Source: Mycteria americana
Lineage: Eukaryota; Chordata; Aves; Ciconiiformes; Ciconiidae
Assembly: GCF_035582795.1 (NCBI RefSeq)
Contig: NW_027445626.1
Coordinates: forward strand, 1,488,001-1,552,000
Direction: 5' to 3'
DNA length: 64,000 bases
The notes beneath the pieces are model-generated. The model was not told where the DNA came from, did not search any database, and was given only the letters and a program-made list of their open reading frames with translations. A program made the position numbers and the translations under genes. Below, in pieces: positions 43,586 to 55,420 of the stretch (positions are counted from its first letter, which is position 1; each line of letters begins with the position of its first letter).

Positions 43586-44638
43586 CTCCACTTGTCTGTG
43601 TTATTGCTGTTGTTATCCTGTTCTTGCTGTCAGGCTCTCTGGGGATGGGCGTTTCAGCTGCAGAGTCACACACTGATCTTGTGGGTCCTTTTGTGCAGGT
43701 GTGTCCATGGGAACAAGTGTCCCAGCTTTCCTCTCATCTGTGAGGCTGTGGGCAATGCAGCCTGTGGGGCTGGGGAATGAGCTGGTTTTCCCTTAGTGAC
43801 ATACCATCATGAAAAAACTTACAGATCTCCTTTTGCTATCTTTCCATGCTGTGAGCTGCCCTCAAGAATGCAAATCTGTTCCATAGCATCTTTGTGTAGC
43901 ATCTGAAAGCCCCATCTATAAGCACAGTGCTGCTATGACCAAGGAAATGCTGTTGGGTTGGTGAAATGAGCCATGTGTGTCCTTGGCTAGAAGTGGGTTG
44001 CTGAGATGTTGAGAAAGGGTGAGACATTTAGCAGTCTGCAGTGGATCCCTCTGCTCTCAGCAGTGTCTGCTGGCTTTTCACGCAAACAGAGCACTGTGAT
44101 CGCCCTCAGTCTCAGAAAGGTGCAAGCCCAAGGCATCTCGGTCTGAAGGACAGACCAGGTCCCCTCAACTGCTCTAATGCGATGGCAATCCTCTTGCCTT
44201 GCAGGATTCCCTCAGTTCTCCCTGAGGGCAACAGAAATACTAGGACATCCCAGTACAATCCTCAAATCAGATGGGGGGAATAATATAAAAATTTCCCCCA
44301 AATTAAAAAAAAAAACAAACAACACAACAAATTTCAGTCTGCTTTCTGCAATCTTCATTCCTTAGCACTGGGATTCAGATGTTGACAAGCCCTTCTGTTA
44401 TGGGTGGTTTCATGTGACAAAGTTGAACACCAGGACTGGCCGCTGCTTCCACCATTCCCATGAACTCACTGCTGCAGAGCAGGGCTGACACCTCAGCAGC
44501 CAGTGGCCAGAGGCCCAGCTCCTCACGCCACATTCAACCAGCACCAAACCAGAGCTTCAGCCATGGAGCTGAAGGAAGGTGTCCTAGGAAAGGGAAATGG
44601 AGGGGTGAGGTCTGTAGCAAGGGGAGGGCCTTCAGGAA
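43586..44638 (+). repeat. Inner end of the right palindrome arm
   Basis: An inverted match to 24978-26007; see the whole-arm relationship in the findings. It includes the AT-rich stretch near 44260-44330 that is mirrored at 25280-25350. Confidence 0.85.
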
Positions 44639-45661
44639 ATGGCTTTGGTTTTGCTCAGAAAAGTCTCCCCTAACTTGTCAATGGCTTTTCCTCTTTGCAC
44701 GGGTCCCCATGCCTGGAGGCAGCAAACATCCAATAGCAGCTCTATCACCGAGTTCCTCCTCCTGGCATTCATGGACACATGGGAGCTGCAGCTCTTGCAC
44801 TTCTGGCTCTTCCTGGGCATCTACCTGGCTGCCCTCCTGGGCAATGGACTCATCATCACCGCTGTAGTCTGCAACCACCACCTCCACAGCCCCATGTACT
44901 TCTTCCTTCTCAACCTCTCTCTCCTCGACCTGGCCTCCATTTCCACCACTGTCCCCAAAGCCATGGCCAATTCCCTGTGGGACAGCAAGGCCATCTCCTA
45001 CCTGGGATGTGCTGCCCAGGTCTTTCTGTTTGTCTTTTTCATGTCAGCAGAGTTTTCTCTCCTCACCATCATGTCCTATGACCGCTATATGGCCATCTGC
45101 AAACCCATGCACTATGGGACCCTCGTGGGCAGCAGAGCTTGTGTCCACATGGCAGCAGCTGCCTGGGGCAGTGGTTTCCTCTATGTTCTGATGCACACTG
45201 CCAATACATTTTTCATACCTCTCTGCCAAGGCAATGTCCTGGACCAGTTCTTCTGTGAAATCCCCCAGATCCTCAAGCTCTCCTGCTCAGATGCTTACCG
45301 CCGGGAAGTGTGGGTTATTGTGGTTAGTATATTTGTGGATTTTGTGTGGTTTCTTTTCATTGTGCTGTCCTATGTGCAGATCTTCAGGGCAGTGCTGAAG
45401 ATCCCCTCTGAGCAGGGATGACACAAAGCCTTTTCCATGTGCCTCCCTCACCTGGCCGTGGTCTCTTTGTTTATTAGCACTGTCATGGTTGCCTACCTGA
45501 AGCCCCCCTCCATCTCCTCCCCATTGCTGGATATGCTGGTGGCAGTTCTGTACTCAGTAGTGCCTCCAGCTGTGAACCCCCTCATCTACAGCATGACGAA
45601 CCAGGAGCTTAAAGACACATTCAAGAAGCTGATTCAATCAGCTCTTTCTCAGCAGCAATAG
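44639..45661 (+). pseudogene. Olfactory receptor, family-14 type, broken by a stop
   Basis: The right-arm partner of the receptor at 23955-24977, with the same length and layout. The coding frame from 44639 meets a TGA at 45419-45421, where the left copy has CGA (Arg) just before HKAFSMCLPHL. This is a CpG-type C-to-T change. Loss occurs before helix 6, so the product would lack helices 6 and 7. The sequence after the stop stays in frame and open to 45661. The usual start codon is ACA, versus ACG in the left copy and ATG in the third receptor. A recently inactivated gene is likely. Confidence 0.9.
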
Positions 45662-46994
45662 CCTGCTCACGCCTCTTCAGAAGTGATTTCAAACTCATCT
45701 TGGGAACCTCCTGTGCTTTGGCCACTTTATCTGTGATGACCATGTTTGTCCATGTCTGCATCCACTCCACTTCCCCAGAGGCATGAACCCAGCCTGCCTG
45801 ACCCAGAGGCCTGTTCACGTGTGTCTGGCACAATGGTACAGCTGGCTTCTCGTGTCGCACCTCTGTAATAAAAGGGGATTTCCTCATGGTGGTGTCTGGA
45901 GGTTGGGCTCTTCTTCCAAAGCTGAGCTCAGGCTGAAGAAATTGCCCCCACAATGCCGTGCTGCTTTGCTTGGGTTCTCCCCATGGGATGAGGGGAGGAG
46001 GGCATGTGGCAACGTGTTAGAGAATGGGCCTGGGCTGAGCCTTCACCTGTGGGTGCCCAGTTCCACCCGAGATGGTGAGTGATCAACAGGGATCTGCCTG
46101 GGACTCTCACCCCATGGCTTTCAGGCACCACAGCCCGCTCGCTCTGCAGAGCAATACCAACAGCACGGGACCCTGTGGAGGGCACAGGGAGGAGGAAGGA
46201 GCGGCAAGTCAGGCCAGCATGGACAAACTTCCCTGGTGAAAGGCTCTCTGGGGGCAGGGACATGTCTGGAGAAGAGAAAGCAGCAACTCTGTGCTTCTAG
46301 GAGGGAATAAATGACAAAGAGATATCTATTTCTGAATGCACCAGCTCGGGCAGGCTTCTCTATTGCTTGGGTGGCTGGAGCAGCCTGAGGATGCCCTGGG
46401 CCAGGACTCTTTTCCTGGGAGTGGGGCTGGCACAGAGGGGTTTGCTGGCCGTGGACAATAAGGCTGTCTTGGAGACAGGAGCAGACACTGGCCTCCGTCT
46501 CCTCATGCCATGGCTGGCCCTCAGCCCTGGGACTGAGACACCTCTCTGCCTCTCTGGCAGGAGCTACTGTGAGCTGCAGAGGGGCTGGGGCTGTGGGGTT
46601 GAGTGTGCAGAGCTTTGCAGTACCCATCAGTGGGCACTGCCATGGGGTCAGCCCAGAATGGGCTGCTTTTCTGGGCTGGACAGGAAAGAGATAGATGGGT
46701 AGGGGACGGAAAGTGCTGGGGACCACCAGATAGGGACAGGGCTGGGCTGGAAACTACTTGGGAGAGGAACACACTGAAGTTAGCTGAGCTGCCTGACCAT
46801 GCAGGGTGAGTACTCACACCAGGGGGTTGCTGGTGCAGAGTCAGGGCTTGTGGAAGGCAGCGGAGACTTGCAGACACAGGAGAGAGGAGGCTGGTCTGTT
46901 GTCTTTGGTGGCATGGACAGCTGGGGAAGGTGCCCCAGGGCATTTGTAACACAAACACCACCACCCCCAGTGACCGGTTGCACCACAGCACTAC
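45662..46994. other. Anonymous 3' flank of the right olfactory receptor
   Basis: The mirror of 22641-23954, with a polyadenylation signal AATAAA at 45867-45872. No gene is recognised. Confidence 0.5.
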
Positions 46995-47625
46995 CCTTCA
47001 AATGATATTTCTTTTTTCCTCATGCCCAGGCTCAGACTCCAAAGCTTTTCCTTTCTCATTCTGTTACCTCTACAAAGGAAATCTTCATCCTCTCTGAAAG
47101 CACCCTTCAAGCAGCTGCAGGCCATGACAACATTGTCCTTGGCCTCTACGTCAGGAGGCCAAAGCAGCCCAGGTCCCTCAGCCTCTCCACACAAGTCATG
47201 GGATTCAGCCCCTTCACCCCATCTTGGCAGATGTCCTCTGCACCTTCTCCAGGTCCTCCCCACTCCTGCAGAACATGGAGCCCCACCCCAGCACAGATTA
47301 GTTCAGATGTGGCCACACCCCTGCTGAGTCAAGGGAGGAGCTAACTCCCCTTGTCTGGGTGGCCACACTCCTCCTAATTCAGCCCCATATGCAGCTGGCC
47401 TGATTCGTGGTCAACATGCTGCACTGGCTTCCTATAGTATCTCTTGTAGCAACCATGCCTTCTCCTCAGGCTCACTCCTCAGCTGGTCAGCTCCAAGCTT
47501 GCCAAGCTACATGGGGTTATTCTGCTCCTGATGCAGGACTGGCCACTTCTCCTTGTAAAACGTGGTGAGGTTTCTGTTGGCCACCCTGTCCTGTGGTGCC
47601 TCTAACAAGATGACAGCATGAGGAA
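46995..47625 (-). mobile_element. Very old CR1 remnant (right arm)
   Basis: The right-arm copy of the remnant at 21985-22640, now on the minus strand, with the same faint reverse-transcriptase residues. The block 47376-48274 that starts within it is the source-like copy for 1372-2277. Confidence 0.6.
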
Positions 47626-47639
47626 CTGCAGGACATGAC

Positions 47640-50060
47640 AGATAATAAAAGGAGGCCCGAGTCTAACGGACTTGCAGAGCAAAGTAAGAATTCGCAATGC
47701 AGCCATCCCAGAAACACCAACAGAGGGCACCAGGCAAGCAAAGCCAGGGCCAGTGGGCAAAGGGAAAACAGAGGTGGGCTTCTTGTGTGGGAGGGTTGGA
47801 GGATGACCAAAGGGGAGGGAGGAAACAGGGAAGAAGGAAGTTGGAGGTGAAGCAAAGGGTTCAACCAGGGCTGTTTGTGGGCACCTGTCAAGTAGCCCTC
47901 AATCTCAGCAGGGAAATCAGCATGGCTGGGCACACCTCTGATGTGCCTCGACAGGAATGCACACAGTGTGGGCAATTCCTGAGCTAAAATCTCACTTAGA
48001 TACCCAAGACACAGCCACATAGCTCACATCACTGGAGAGTGGCCATGGATTGAAGCAGGCTCTTTAGGAAGAATGGGGCAGGTTGGTGAGGAGGGGAATT
48101 TCCCTGTATGTGAGTGAGCAGAAGGAAAGCATGGAGCTCTGCCTAGTGCCAGGTGATGAGCCAGATGAGAGCTGATGGATCAGGATTAGTGGGCAGAGCA
48201 ACGTGGATAACACTGTAGTTGGTATCTGCTATGGACCAACCATATCAAGAAGAAGCAGCAGATGAGGCCTTCTTCAGACAAGTAGAAGGAGCTTCTCATT
48301 GCAGGCCCTGGTCCTCATGGGGGACATTACCCAGTCAGACGTCTGCCTGAGGGGCAGCACAGCAGGGCACAAGACACTCAGGAGGCTTCTGGAGTGCACC
48401 AAGTACCTCCCAACCATTCAGTGAGAGTGTGAGGAAAGAAAAAGTCCATCTTGATCTCAGTTTGGTAATTCAGTCTGGACATGAAGGGCATCAAGACAGA
48501 ATTTAACAACGACACCAGCAGCAAAAGGAAGGCTCGGGAATATGTGGGCCTGCTGCTAGACGAGGCAGCGGCCCTAGTTACAGAGAGCACAGAAAGGGCC
48601 AAGAAAGGGCCATGCCTTCTTCCTCTCTGAGTTTACTGGTAAGAACAACCTGCAGGAATGCCAGGCCCCCAAGACCAGAGGTAGGGCAAGGAAGACTTAC
48701 CCTTGGTGCAGCAGTCTCAGGTTAGGGAACATTTAAAGAAACTGCACGTGCATAAGTCCTTGGGACCTGAGGGGATGCACTGGTGAGTGCTGAGGAAGAT
48801 GGCTGATGTCATTGTAAGGCCACTTGACATCATGTTGGAAAGGTTGTGGGGATTGGGCAAGGTTCCTGAGGACTGGAAGAAAGCAAATGTAAACCCTATC
48901 TTGAAGCAGGGCAGGAAGGAGGATGCAGGGAGCTGTCAGCCTGTCTCCCATGATACCCCTGTAGACAAGCGGAGCAAGTATGGACTAGAGAAGTGGAAAA
49001 TGAGATGGATGGAAAAGTGCCTGAATCCCAGAGGGCTGTGTCCAGTGGCACAAAGTCCAGCTGGAGGATAATCACCAGGGGTGTAGCCCAGGAGTTGATG
49101 TGGGTCCCGTTCTGTACAGCCTTTCATTGGAGTCCTGGAGGATGGGACCAGGGGCATTGTGAGCAGGTTTGTGGATGATAGAGAACTGGGAGGAGTGGCT
49201 GGTACAGCGGCTGGTTGCACTGCCGCTCAGAAGGACGTGGGCAGGCTGGAGAAGTGGGCAGAGAGGAAGCTCATCAAGTTCAACCAAGGGAAAGACAAAG
49301 TCCTGCCCCTGGGCAGGCATAACGCCATGGACCAGTACTGGGGGCTGGGGGCTGACTGCCTGGAAAGCAGGTTTCTAGAGAAGGATCAGGGGGTCCTGGT
49401 GGCTAACAAGCTGGCCACGAGCCAGCAGTGCGGCTGTGTGGCAAAGCAGGCCGACAGCCTCCTGGGCTGCGTTCAGGAGAGGTTTGCCAGCAGGTGGAGA
49501 GAGGTGATCCTTCCCCTCTAGTCAGCACTGCTGAAGCCACGTGTGGAGTGCTGTGTCCAGTGCTGGGCTGCCCAGTACAAGAGAGACATGGAGTGACTGG
49601 AGGGAGTCCAGCAAAAGGCCACAAAGATGATGAAGGCACACAAGCATCCTTCAGGAGGAGAGGCTGAGAGAGCTGGGCCTGTTTAGCCTGGAGAAGGGAA
49701 GGCTCATGGGGATCTTGTCCATGTGTATCAATACCTGACGGGAGGGAATGAAGAAGAGGGAGCCAGGCTTTTCTCCGTGGTGCCCAGTGACAGACAAGGG
49801 GTAGCAAGGGAAGCACAGGAACTTCCATCTCAACCCAAGAAAACACTTTTATGCTGTGAGGGTGGTTGAACACTGGAACACGTTGTCCAGAGAGGTTGTG
49901 GAGTGTCCATGCATGGAGATATTCAAAATCCAGCTGGACCCTGTATTGGGCATCCCGCTCTAGACTAGACTAGGCTATCTCCAGAGGTGCTGCCAAGAAG
50001 AGTCAGAAGGAAGCAGTGGAGGTGTCCAGTGCTACGCTCTGCTCTGAGCAGGGGGAGCTT
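47640..50060 (+). mobile_element. Old CR1 LINE, ORF2 remnant (right arm)
   Basis: The partner of 19541-21975. The endonuclease part is at about 48100-48560, with ALVLMGDITQSDVCL. Reverse transcriptase follows from 48787 (MLRKMADVIVRPLDIM, VPEDWKKANVNPIL), with the altered catalytic box RFVDDRELGG near 49165-49195 and a CR1 3' end near 50000. It has multiple stops and shifts. Confidence 0.85.
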
Positions 50061-51589
50061 GTCCGTTAGATCAGGTTGGTGAGTGCTTCCTCCACTTGAG
50101 TTTTGAGAATGTCTGGGACCCAGACCCAGACATATTCAACTATAAAGATGTGGGTTTTTTCCTTAAACCTCATTTGAATTTTCCTGCCTGCTTATTGTCC
50201 TCATTGTCTCTTGTCCTTGTCTTTCCTTCCTGACTGCCAGACACATCCTCATGCCTACTGTGAACAAGGGCAGCCACAACCTTCTCTCCAAGTGTGACAA
50301 CACCAAGATCCCCTCCCTGTGACTGCACAGCCAGGCATTGTGGCCAGCTCTGAGCAGAGTCACCCTGGGGGTCCCTGCCTGGGGTCAGAGGAGGGCATGG
50401 GGAGACACCCAGCAGCTAACACAGAGGGAATGTGGTGGTGCCTGTGGGCTGACACCGAGGCAGCATTTGGGGCAGAATGGGTGAGCAGAGAAGACCTCCA
50501 GCAGCTCCTCTGCATACCTGGTCAGGGAGTAATGCACTTGGTGGTGCTCCTGAGAGAGGATGGTGGCATGGGAGGGGAGGTACTAAGAGCTGTGGTGCAG
50601 GGCACTGGGCTCAGAACTAGGTCTGGGGTTCCCAGCAGGCAGTGCCAGTGGCTACAGCCCCAAGAGACCCCTGGCCATGGAGAGAGCATCAGCGAGTCTT
50701 GTGCCAACTGTGGAGAGCTGCTGTGGCTGCAGAGAGGTTCCTGGGAGTGCTGGGGTCAGTCCTGGCTGCCCTGCACCTCCCAGCCCAGCATGTCTCTTGG
50801 GTCTCCACAGCAATCGCACTGACTGGGGTGACAGCCCTGCCTGGCTGGGGATTGAGGGCAATTTAGGGTTTCTATCAGTGGGGGAGGTTCTTGCAGCATC
50901 GTGGCTTTTGTTGAGATCCCTGTCCCTGTCCCTGGGCTGGCCCACACCTGCATCCCCACATGTGGCCCTAGACCTGTGCTGTGCAACCACCACTTGGGAC
51001 AGGGTGCATTCAGGGCTGGGGAAACATCCACCCGGCACAGTTCCCACAAGCGACCTCAGTGCCTCATTCCCCTGCAGCCACCCAGCTTTGACTGCCCACC
51101 CCAGCACCCGACCCCTTCCCTGCCTTGGCCATGGCCCCCGTGAGGGTTTGCAGACAGCCCTGCTCTGGGGTCTGCCAGGGTGTGGGCATGTGTGAGCCCA
51201 TGCAGGTCTGGATGTTCCCCCAGTACAGACACTGAGCCCAGCAAGAGGACAGAGCTGGTCCAGTACTGGGGAGACCCCCCAAAGCCTCCCCATGACCCCC
51301 CCAACTTATTTTTCCCGCAGCATTCACAGCTCCCCCGTAAATCTTCATTGTCACTGTCCATCTCCCCATCACTGCTCATGGGGGACGATGGGGATGTGGG
51401 GGGTTGAAGGGGGGCTGCTGGCAGATGGGGGGTCCCCCCCATCCTCCCCCATTTTCACTTTCTGAACTGGGGTCCTCCCAAGCGCTTTTGGTTTTAGGGA
51501 GTCGATTGATTTGGAGTTCATTGATGGCTGGAAGAGGGAGGGGATGTAGGGGCACTAGGACCTGGGGGGTGATGGGGGCTATTTGGGGC
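50061..51589. other. Anonymous arm DNA (right)
   Basis: The mirror of 18111-19540. Minus-strand acidic open stretches near 51340-51380 (MSSDGEMDSDNEDL) and 51450-51590 (NELQINRLPKTKSAWEDPS) could be exon-like. The second has no counterpart that I can see in the left arm. Confidence 0.4.
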
Positions 51590-52520
51590 ATCGGTGGGAT
51601 AGTGTTCAGTGTCCCTGGGGCAGTTGGGCATCAGTTGGTGGTCCGTGGGGGTAGGCCTGGTCTCCCTGGGGACAATTCAAGGTCCATGGGGGCAGTTTGG
51701 GGTCCCATAGCAGGTGGTTTTGGGGTCAGTGAGGAAGTTAGGGGTCCCTGGTGTTGTTTTGAGGGTTTCTGGGAGTATTTGTGAGTCCCTGGGGGCAGTT
51801 TGCAAGGTTGTGGTGTAGTTTGGGGGTCCCTGGGGTAATCTGGGTGTCCCTGGAGATGTTGGGCATCGCTAGAAAGTGGTGGGCCCCAGGGGAGTTTTGA
51901 GGTCCCTGGGACAGTTGGGGAGTCCTGGGGCAGTTGCGGAGTCCCTGGGGTAGGTTGAGGGTCCATAGGGATAGTTTTTGGGGTCCCTGAGGTAATTTGG
52001 GGTCCCTGAAAGCAATTCAACTGGTCTTAGGGGTAGTTTGGGGGTCCCTGGGGGCAGTTTTAGGCATCCCTGGCGTAGTTTTGTGGGTCCCTGGGGATAA
52101 TTCAAGCAGCTTTAGGGGCAGTTTGGGGGTCCCTGGTGCAGTTTGGAATCAGTTGGAGGTCCCTGGGTGCAGTTTGGTGGTCCTTAGGGATGTTGTAGTT
52201 CCTTGGGGGTAGTTTTAGGGGTTCCTGGGGAAGTTGGGGGTCCCTTGGGGAAGCTGTGGGGACCAGGGGCAGTTTGGGCTTCCTGGGGGTAATTTTGGGG
52301 GTCCATGGTATAGGTTGAGGGGTCCCTGGGGTAGTCTGGGGATCCCTGGGATAGTTTTGTCATCACTGGGGCAGTTTGGAGGTGCCTGGGGGCAGTTTTG
52401 GGTGTCCCTGGGTGTAATTCAGCTTCCCTGTGGATAATATGGTGGCCTCTGGGGCAGTTTTGGGGTCCCTGGGGGTAGTCTGGGGGCCCTGGTGTAATTT
52501 TGGGGCAGTTTAGGGGCTCC
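51590..52520 (-). repeat. CCCAGGGACCCC minisatellite (right arm)
   Basis: About 0.9 kb, the mirror of 17290-18110. Unit order and number differ from the left array. Confidence 0.9.
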
Positions 52521-52590
52521 ACAGAGCAACGTGGGGGTCCAAGGGTGTGTTCCCCCCACCCCCCCCGTGGGAACCCCCCAAAACACTCAC

Positions 52591-52638
52591 CTGGCAGCGC
52601 CCCCGATGGGGGGTGGGTCCCCAAGGTCCTCTACCTAC
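52591..52638 (-). pseudogene. Exon B counterpart, right arm
   Basis: The splice-like ends remain (cccgcag acceptor, gccag/gtgagt donor), but the 48-nt length does not keep the left-arm frame. It also carries several differences from the left copy. Confidence 0.3.
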
Positions 52639-52654
52639 CTGCGGGACAGGAGCG

Positions 52655-53270
52655 GGGGTAAATGGTGGGTATATATAGGGGGTAGCTATGGGGAGTGGTA
52701 TATATGGAGAGGGGTATATATGGAAACTGTATATATGGGGATATATATGGAGATTATAAATGGGGAGGGGTATATATGGGGGTATATATGGAGAGTATGT
52801 ATATGGGGGTATATACAACGAGTATATATATAGGGGTGTATAAGGGGCATATATATGGGGAGGGGTGTAAATAGGGTTATAACTGAAGGGCTATAAAAAG
52901 GGGGGTATAAATGGGGGCTATAAATGGGGAGGGGTATATAGGGGTTATCTATGGGGAGGGGTGTAAATGAGGTTGTAAAATGGTTAAAAAGGGGGGTATA
53001 AATCGGGGTATAAATGGGGGGTACGTATGGGGAAGGGTGTATATTGGGAGGGGTATAATGGGGAGGAGTGTATATGGGGGTATATACAGGGAGAGGTATA
53101 TAGCGGGTATATAGGGGGATATATATGGGGAGGGTAATACATGGTGGGTATATGGGTAGCATAAAGAGGGGGTATAAATTAGGGAAGTATAAATGGGGCT
53201 GAGAAATGGAAGGGCTATAAATGTGGGGGCTATAAATGAGGGTACAAATGAGGGGGTACAAGTGGGGGAT
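52655..53270 (-). repeat. TATA/CCCC minisatellite (right arm)
   Basis: The mirror of 16540-17172, seen on the plus strand as tatatatggggag-type units of variable length. Confidence 0.9.
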
Positions 53271-53282
53271 ACCCCACCCTAC

Positions 53283-53460
53283 CTGGCTGGGGGCGTCCCC
53301 CGCAGCAGACAGGGGCTGTCGCAGTCACCGGGCCCAACGTTTGATCTTGCTTTCCCAGGTCTTCTTGCTGACGAGGTTTTTCAGGCAGGGGCAATTAAAC
53401 CCCAGGGTGAAATACCATCCCCCCCGCAGTGGTGGGATGGCCCGTGGTCCTCTGGGGTGT
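53283..53460 (-). pseudogene. Exon A counterpart, right arm
   Basis: The minus strand keeps YFTLGFNCPCLKNLVSKK and a ccag/gtaggg donor. A TGA follows KRWAR, where the left arm reads Gln, and an upstream frameshift separates the first part. If the left exon is real, this copy is dead. Confidence 0.4.
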
Positions 53461-53544
53461 GGGGTCCTGGACAAACAGGGTACTGAGGTGGCCACCAGCA
53501 CCCCCAAAATGTCTAGGGGAGTCAGCGGATGGGGAAAATGATTG

Positions 53545-53830
53545 CTGCTCTTTGAGGGACACCAAAGTCTTGGGGTTTGAGGGACATCAAGGTCTTGGTG
53601 TTGGGGGTGGTCATTGATGGTCCTTGATGAACACCAAGGTCTAGGGGTCTAGGGTTGGTCACCAATGGTCCTTGAGGGACACAAGGTCTTGTGGCTTGGG
53701 GACAATCATCTCCAGTCCTTGGGCAATGTCTAGGTCTTGGACTTGTGGGACAATCATGTCCAGTCCTTGAGAAACACTAAGGTTTTGGGATTGGGGATGG
53801 TTGTCTCTGGTCTTTGATGTGTCTTACGTC
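53545..53830 (-). repeat. Short minisatellite (right arm)
   Basis: Around eight or nine degenerate units with gagggacaccaaggtcttgg. It is longer than its left-arm mirror (16080-16265). Confidence 0.75.
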
Positions 53831-53834
53831 ATGT

Positions 53835-54150
53835 CTGAGTAGCTCATAGGCCTGAGTAGGCCCATGGCATGTGTAGGTGCTTCTTCTAATGTCACTGCTG
53901 CCTGAGGAGCTGGTAGGGCAGGAGCAGGCCCATAGTTTCTGTAGGTGGTTTTGAGGTCATTGGTGCCTGAATGGCCGATAGGCCAGGAGCAGGCCAATAT
54001 CAGAGGTAGATGCTATGACATCCTCTGTGGCTGAGTGGCAGATAGGCCAGGGGCTGTGCATGAGCTTGTGATGTCACTGCTGCCTGAGTAGCTGGTAGGC
54101 CAGGAGCTGGCACATAGCTTCTGTAGGTGCTTCTGATGCCACCAAAACAA
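53835..54150 (-). repeat. 65-bp minisatellite (right arm)
   Basis: The mirror of 15741-16060, with about five units containing tgctgcctgag and tggtaggccaggagc. Confidence 0.75.
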
Positions 54151-54519
54151 TATTTTGACCATGCCCAAATACAGCTCTTTGGAAGAACCATCATCAGCAG
54201 AAGTCCATACACCGCACACACGTGTGACACTGTAACTCATGCACACAAAGTGCCAGCAGTAGGAGGGTGTGAGGTCACCATCAGGATAACCCATGAGCAC
54301 ACAGCAGTGGCTGTGGTCATGTCACCGATGGCACCCCGTGGCTGTGGGGCTCCGTGCAGAGCGGCCGTGTGCTGTCACAAGGGCTTCACAGAGGTCGCGA
54401 TCTGCCCGGCCCTGTGCCTGCGAGGCCGAAGGAGCAGCCCCTGCAGCCCTGGCTGGAGCAGTCGGGGTGGGGGTGGCTCGGGGACCCCGCAGGGATGTGC
54501 CTGGGCACGGCGCCAGGAG

Positions 54520-54538
54520 GAAACCACAGACTTCCTGC
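54520..54538 (-). promoter_or_regulatory. Possible ETS-RUNX composite site (right arm)
   Basis: The mirror of 15344-15360 (aaaccacagacttcctg on the plus strand), unchanged between the arms. Functional only by inference. Confidence 0.25.
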
Positions 54539-55215
54539 CTGGGCGCTGCGGGGGGAGCGTGGGGAGTGCTGCGAGGCCACGTGGGCTGTGGTTTGTGCAC
54601 CTGCAGGCTGGAGCTCCCGATGCGCCCGCGGGGAATAACGGCCCCTCGGTGACACGCTGACAGTCAGGGATCTGTCTGAGCCTCTGGGCTGCACGTCTGC
54701 TGCCAGGGCAGGGACACGTCAAAGCTCCGGCTCCTGCGAGGGACCTTCCATGGGGCTCTCCAGGGAAGGAAGGGTGAGCCAGCACTCCTGGGATGGGGCT
54801 CTGGCCCGGGCTAAGGCCCTTTCCCAGCTGCTGCTCCCAGCACAGCGGGGTCTGTAGCAGGGGCAGGGGCTGTTTCCCTCCCTTCCTGACACAGCCTCCG
54901 GCGCAGCCCCAGCCCTGTGCTTCCCACGGCACGAGGGTGGCTGGACACTCTCACCTTGGGCTCTTGTCTGTGCCTGGCATAGGAGATGCTCAGTGCTCCT
55001 GGTTGAGAAAGCAGGGTTGAGGGGGTGAAAAATCCATTTACCCCCACACAAGCAGCCCTGTCCTGTGACGGCCCCCCACCACGGTGACGTGACACCTGTA
55101 GCAGAGCCGTCTCTCATATATGGTCATGAATGGCGCTGGAGAAGTTCATTGGAGGGCCGGGCTGTGTCGGAGGGGAGATAGCTCCCGATAATGTTGAAAA
55201 AGGCCATGCTGCTTT

Positions 55216-55260
55216 GATTGGCTCGTCCTGTAGCTGGGCTGGCATCTGCAGAGATATATT
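55216..55260 (+). promoter_or_regulatory. Likely core promoter of the right SRCR gene
   Basis: An inverted CCAAT box (gattgg, 55216-55221) lies about 30 bp before gatatatt (55253-55260), about 67 bp before the first ATG. Both boxes are identical to those in the left arm. Confidence 0.5.
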
Positions 55261-55326
55261 GCCCTGCTGTCGTCATTGTCCCCAGGAGTCCCCAGGAGCC
55301 GTGGCAGGGCGTGAGGCAGAGCAGGG

Positions 55327-55420
55327 ATGTGCTGGCAGGGCAGGAGGCTCAGGATGGGCACAGAGGGAGTCCTGTCCCCTCGGATGCTGGGGCTGCTCCT
55401 CTGGGTACAGCTGTGCAGCG
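55327..55420 (+). CDS. Signal-peptide exon, right SRCR gene
   Basis: The same leader as the left gene, with starts at 55327 or 55354 in one frame. Hydrophobic core [13 protein letters not shown] and donor gcg/gtaagt. Confidence 0.8.

Noticed and set aside
50319-50822. A 167-codon plus-strand frame
   Set aside because: Not open as one frame in the left arm, with no recognisable domain.
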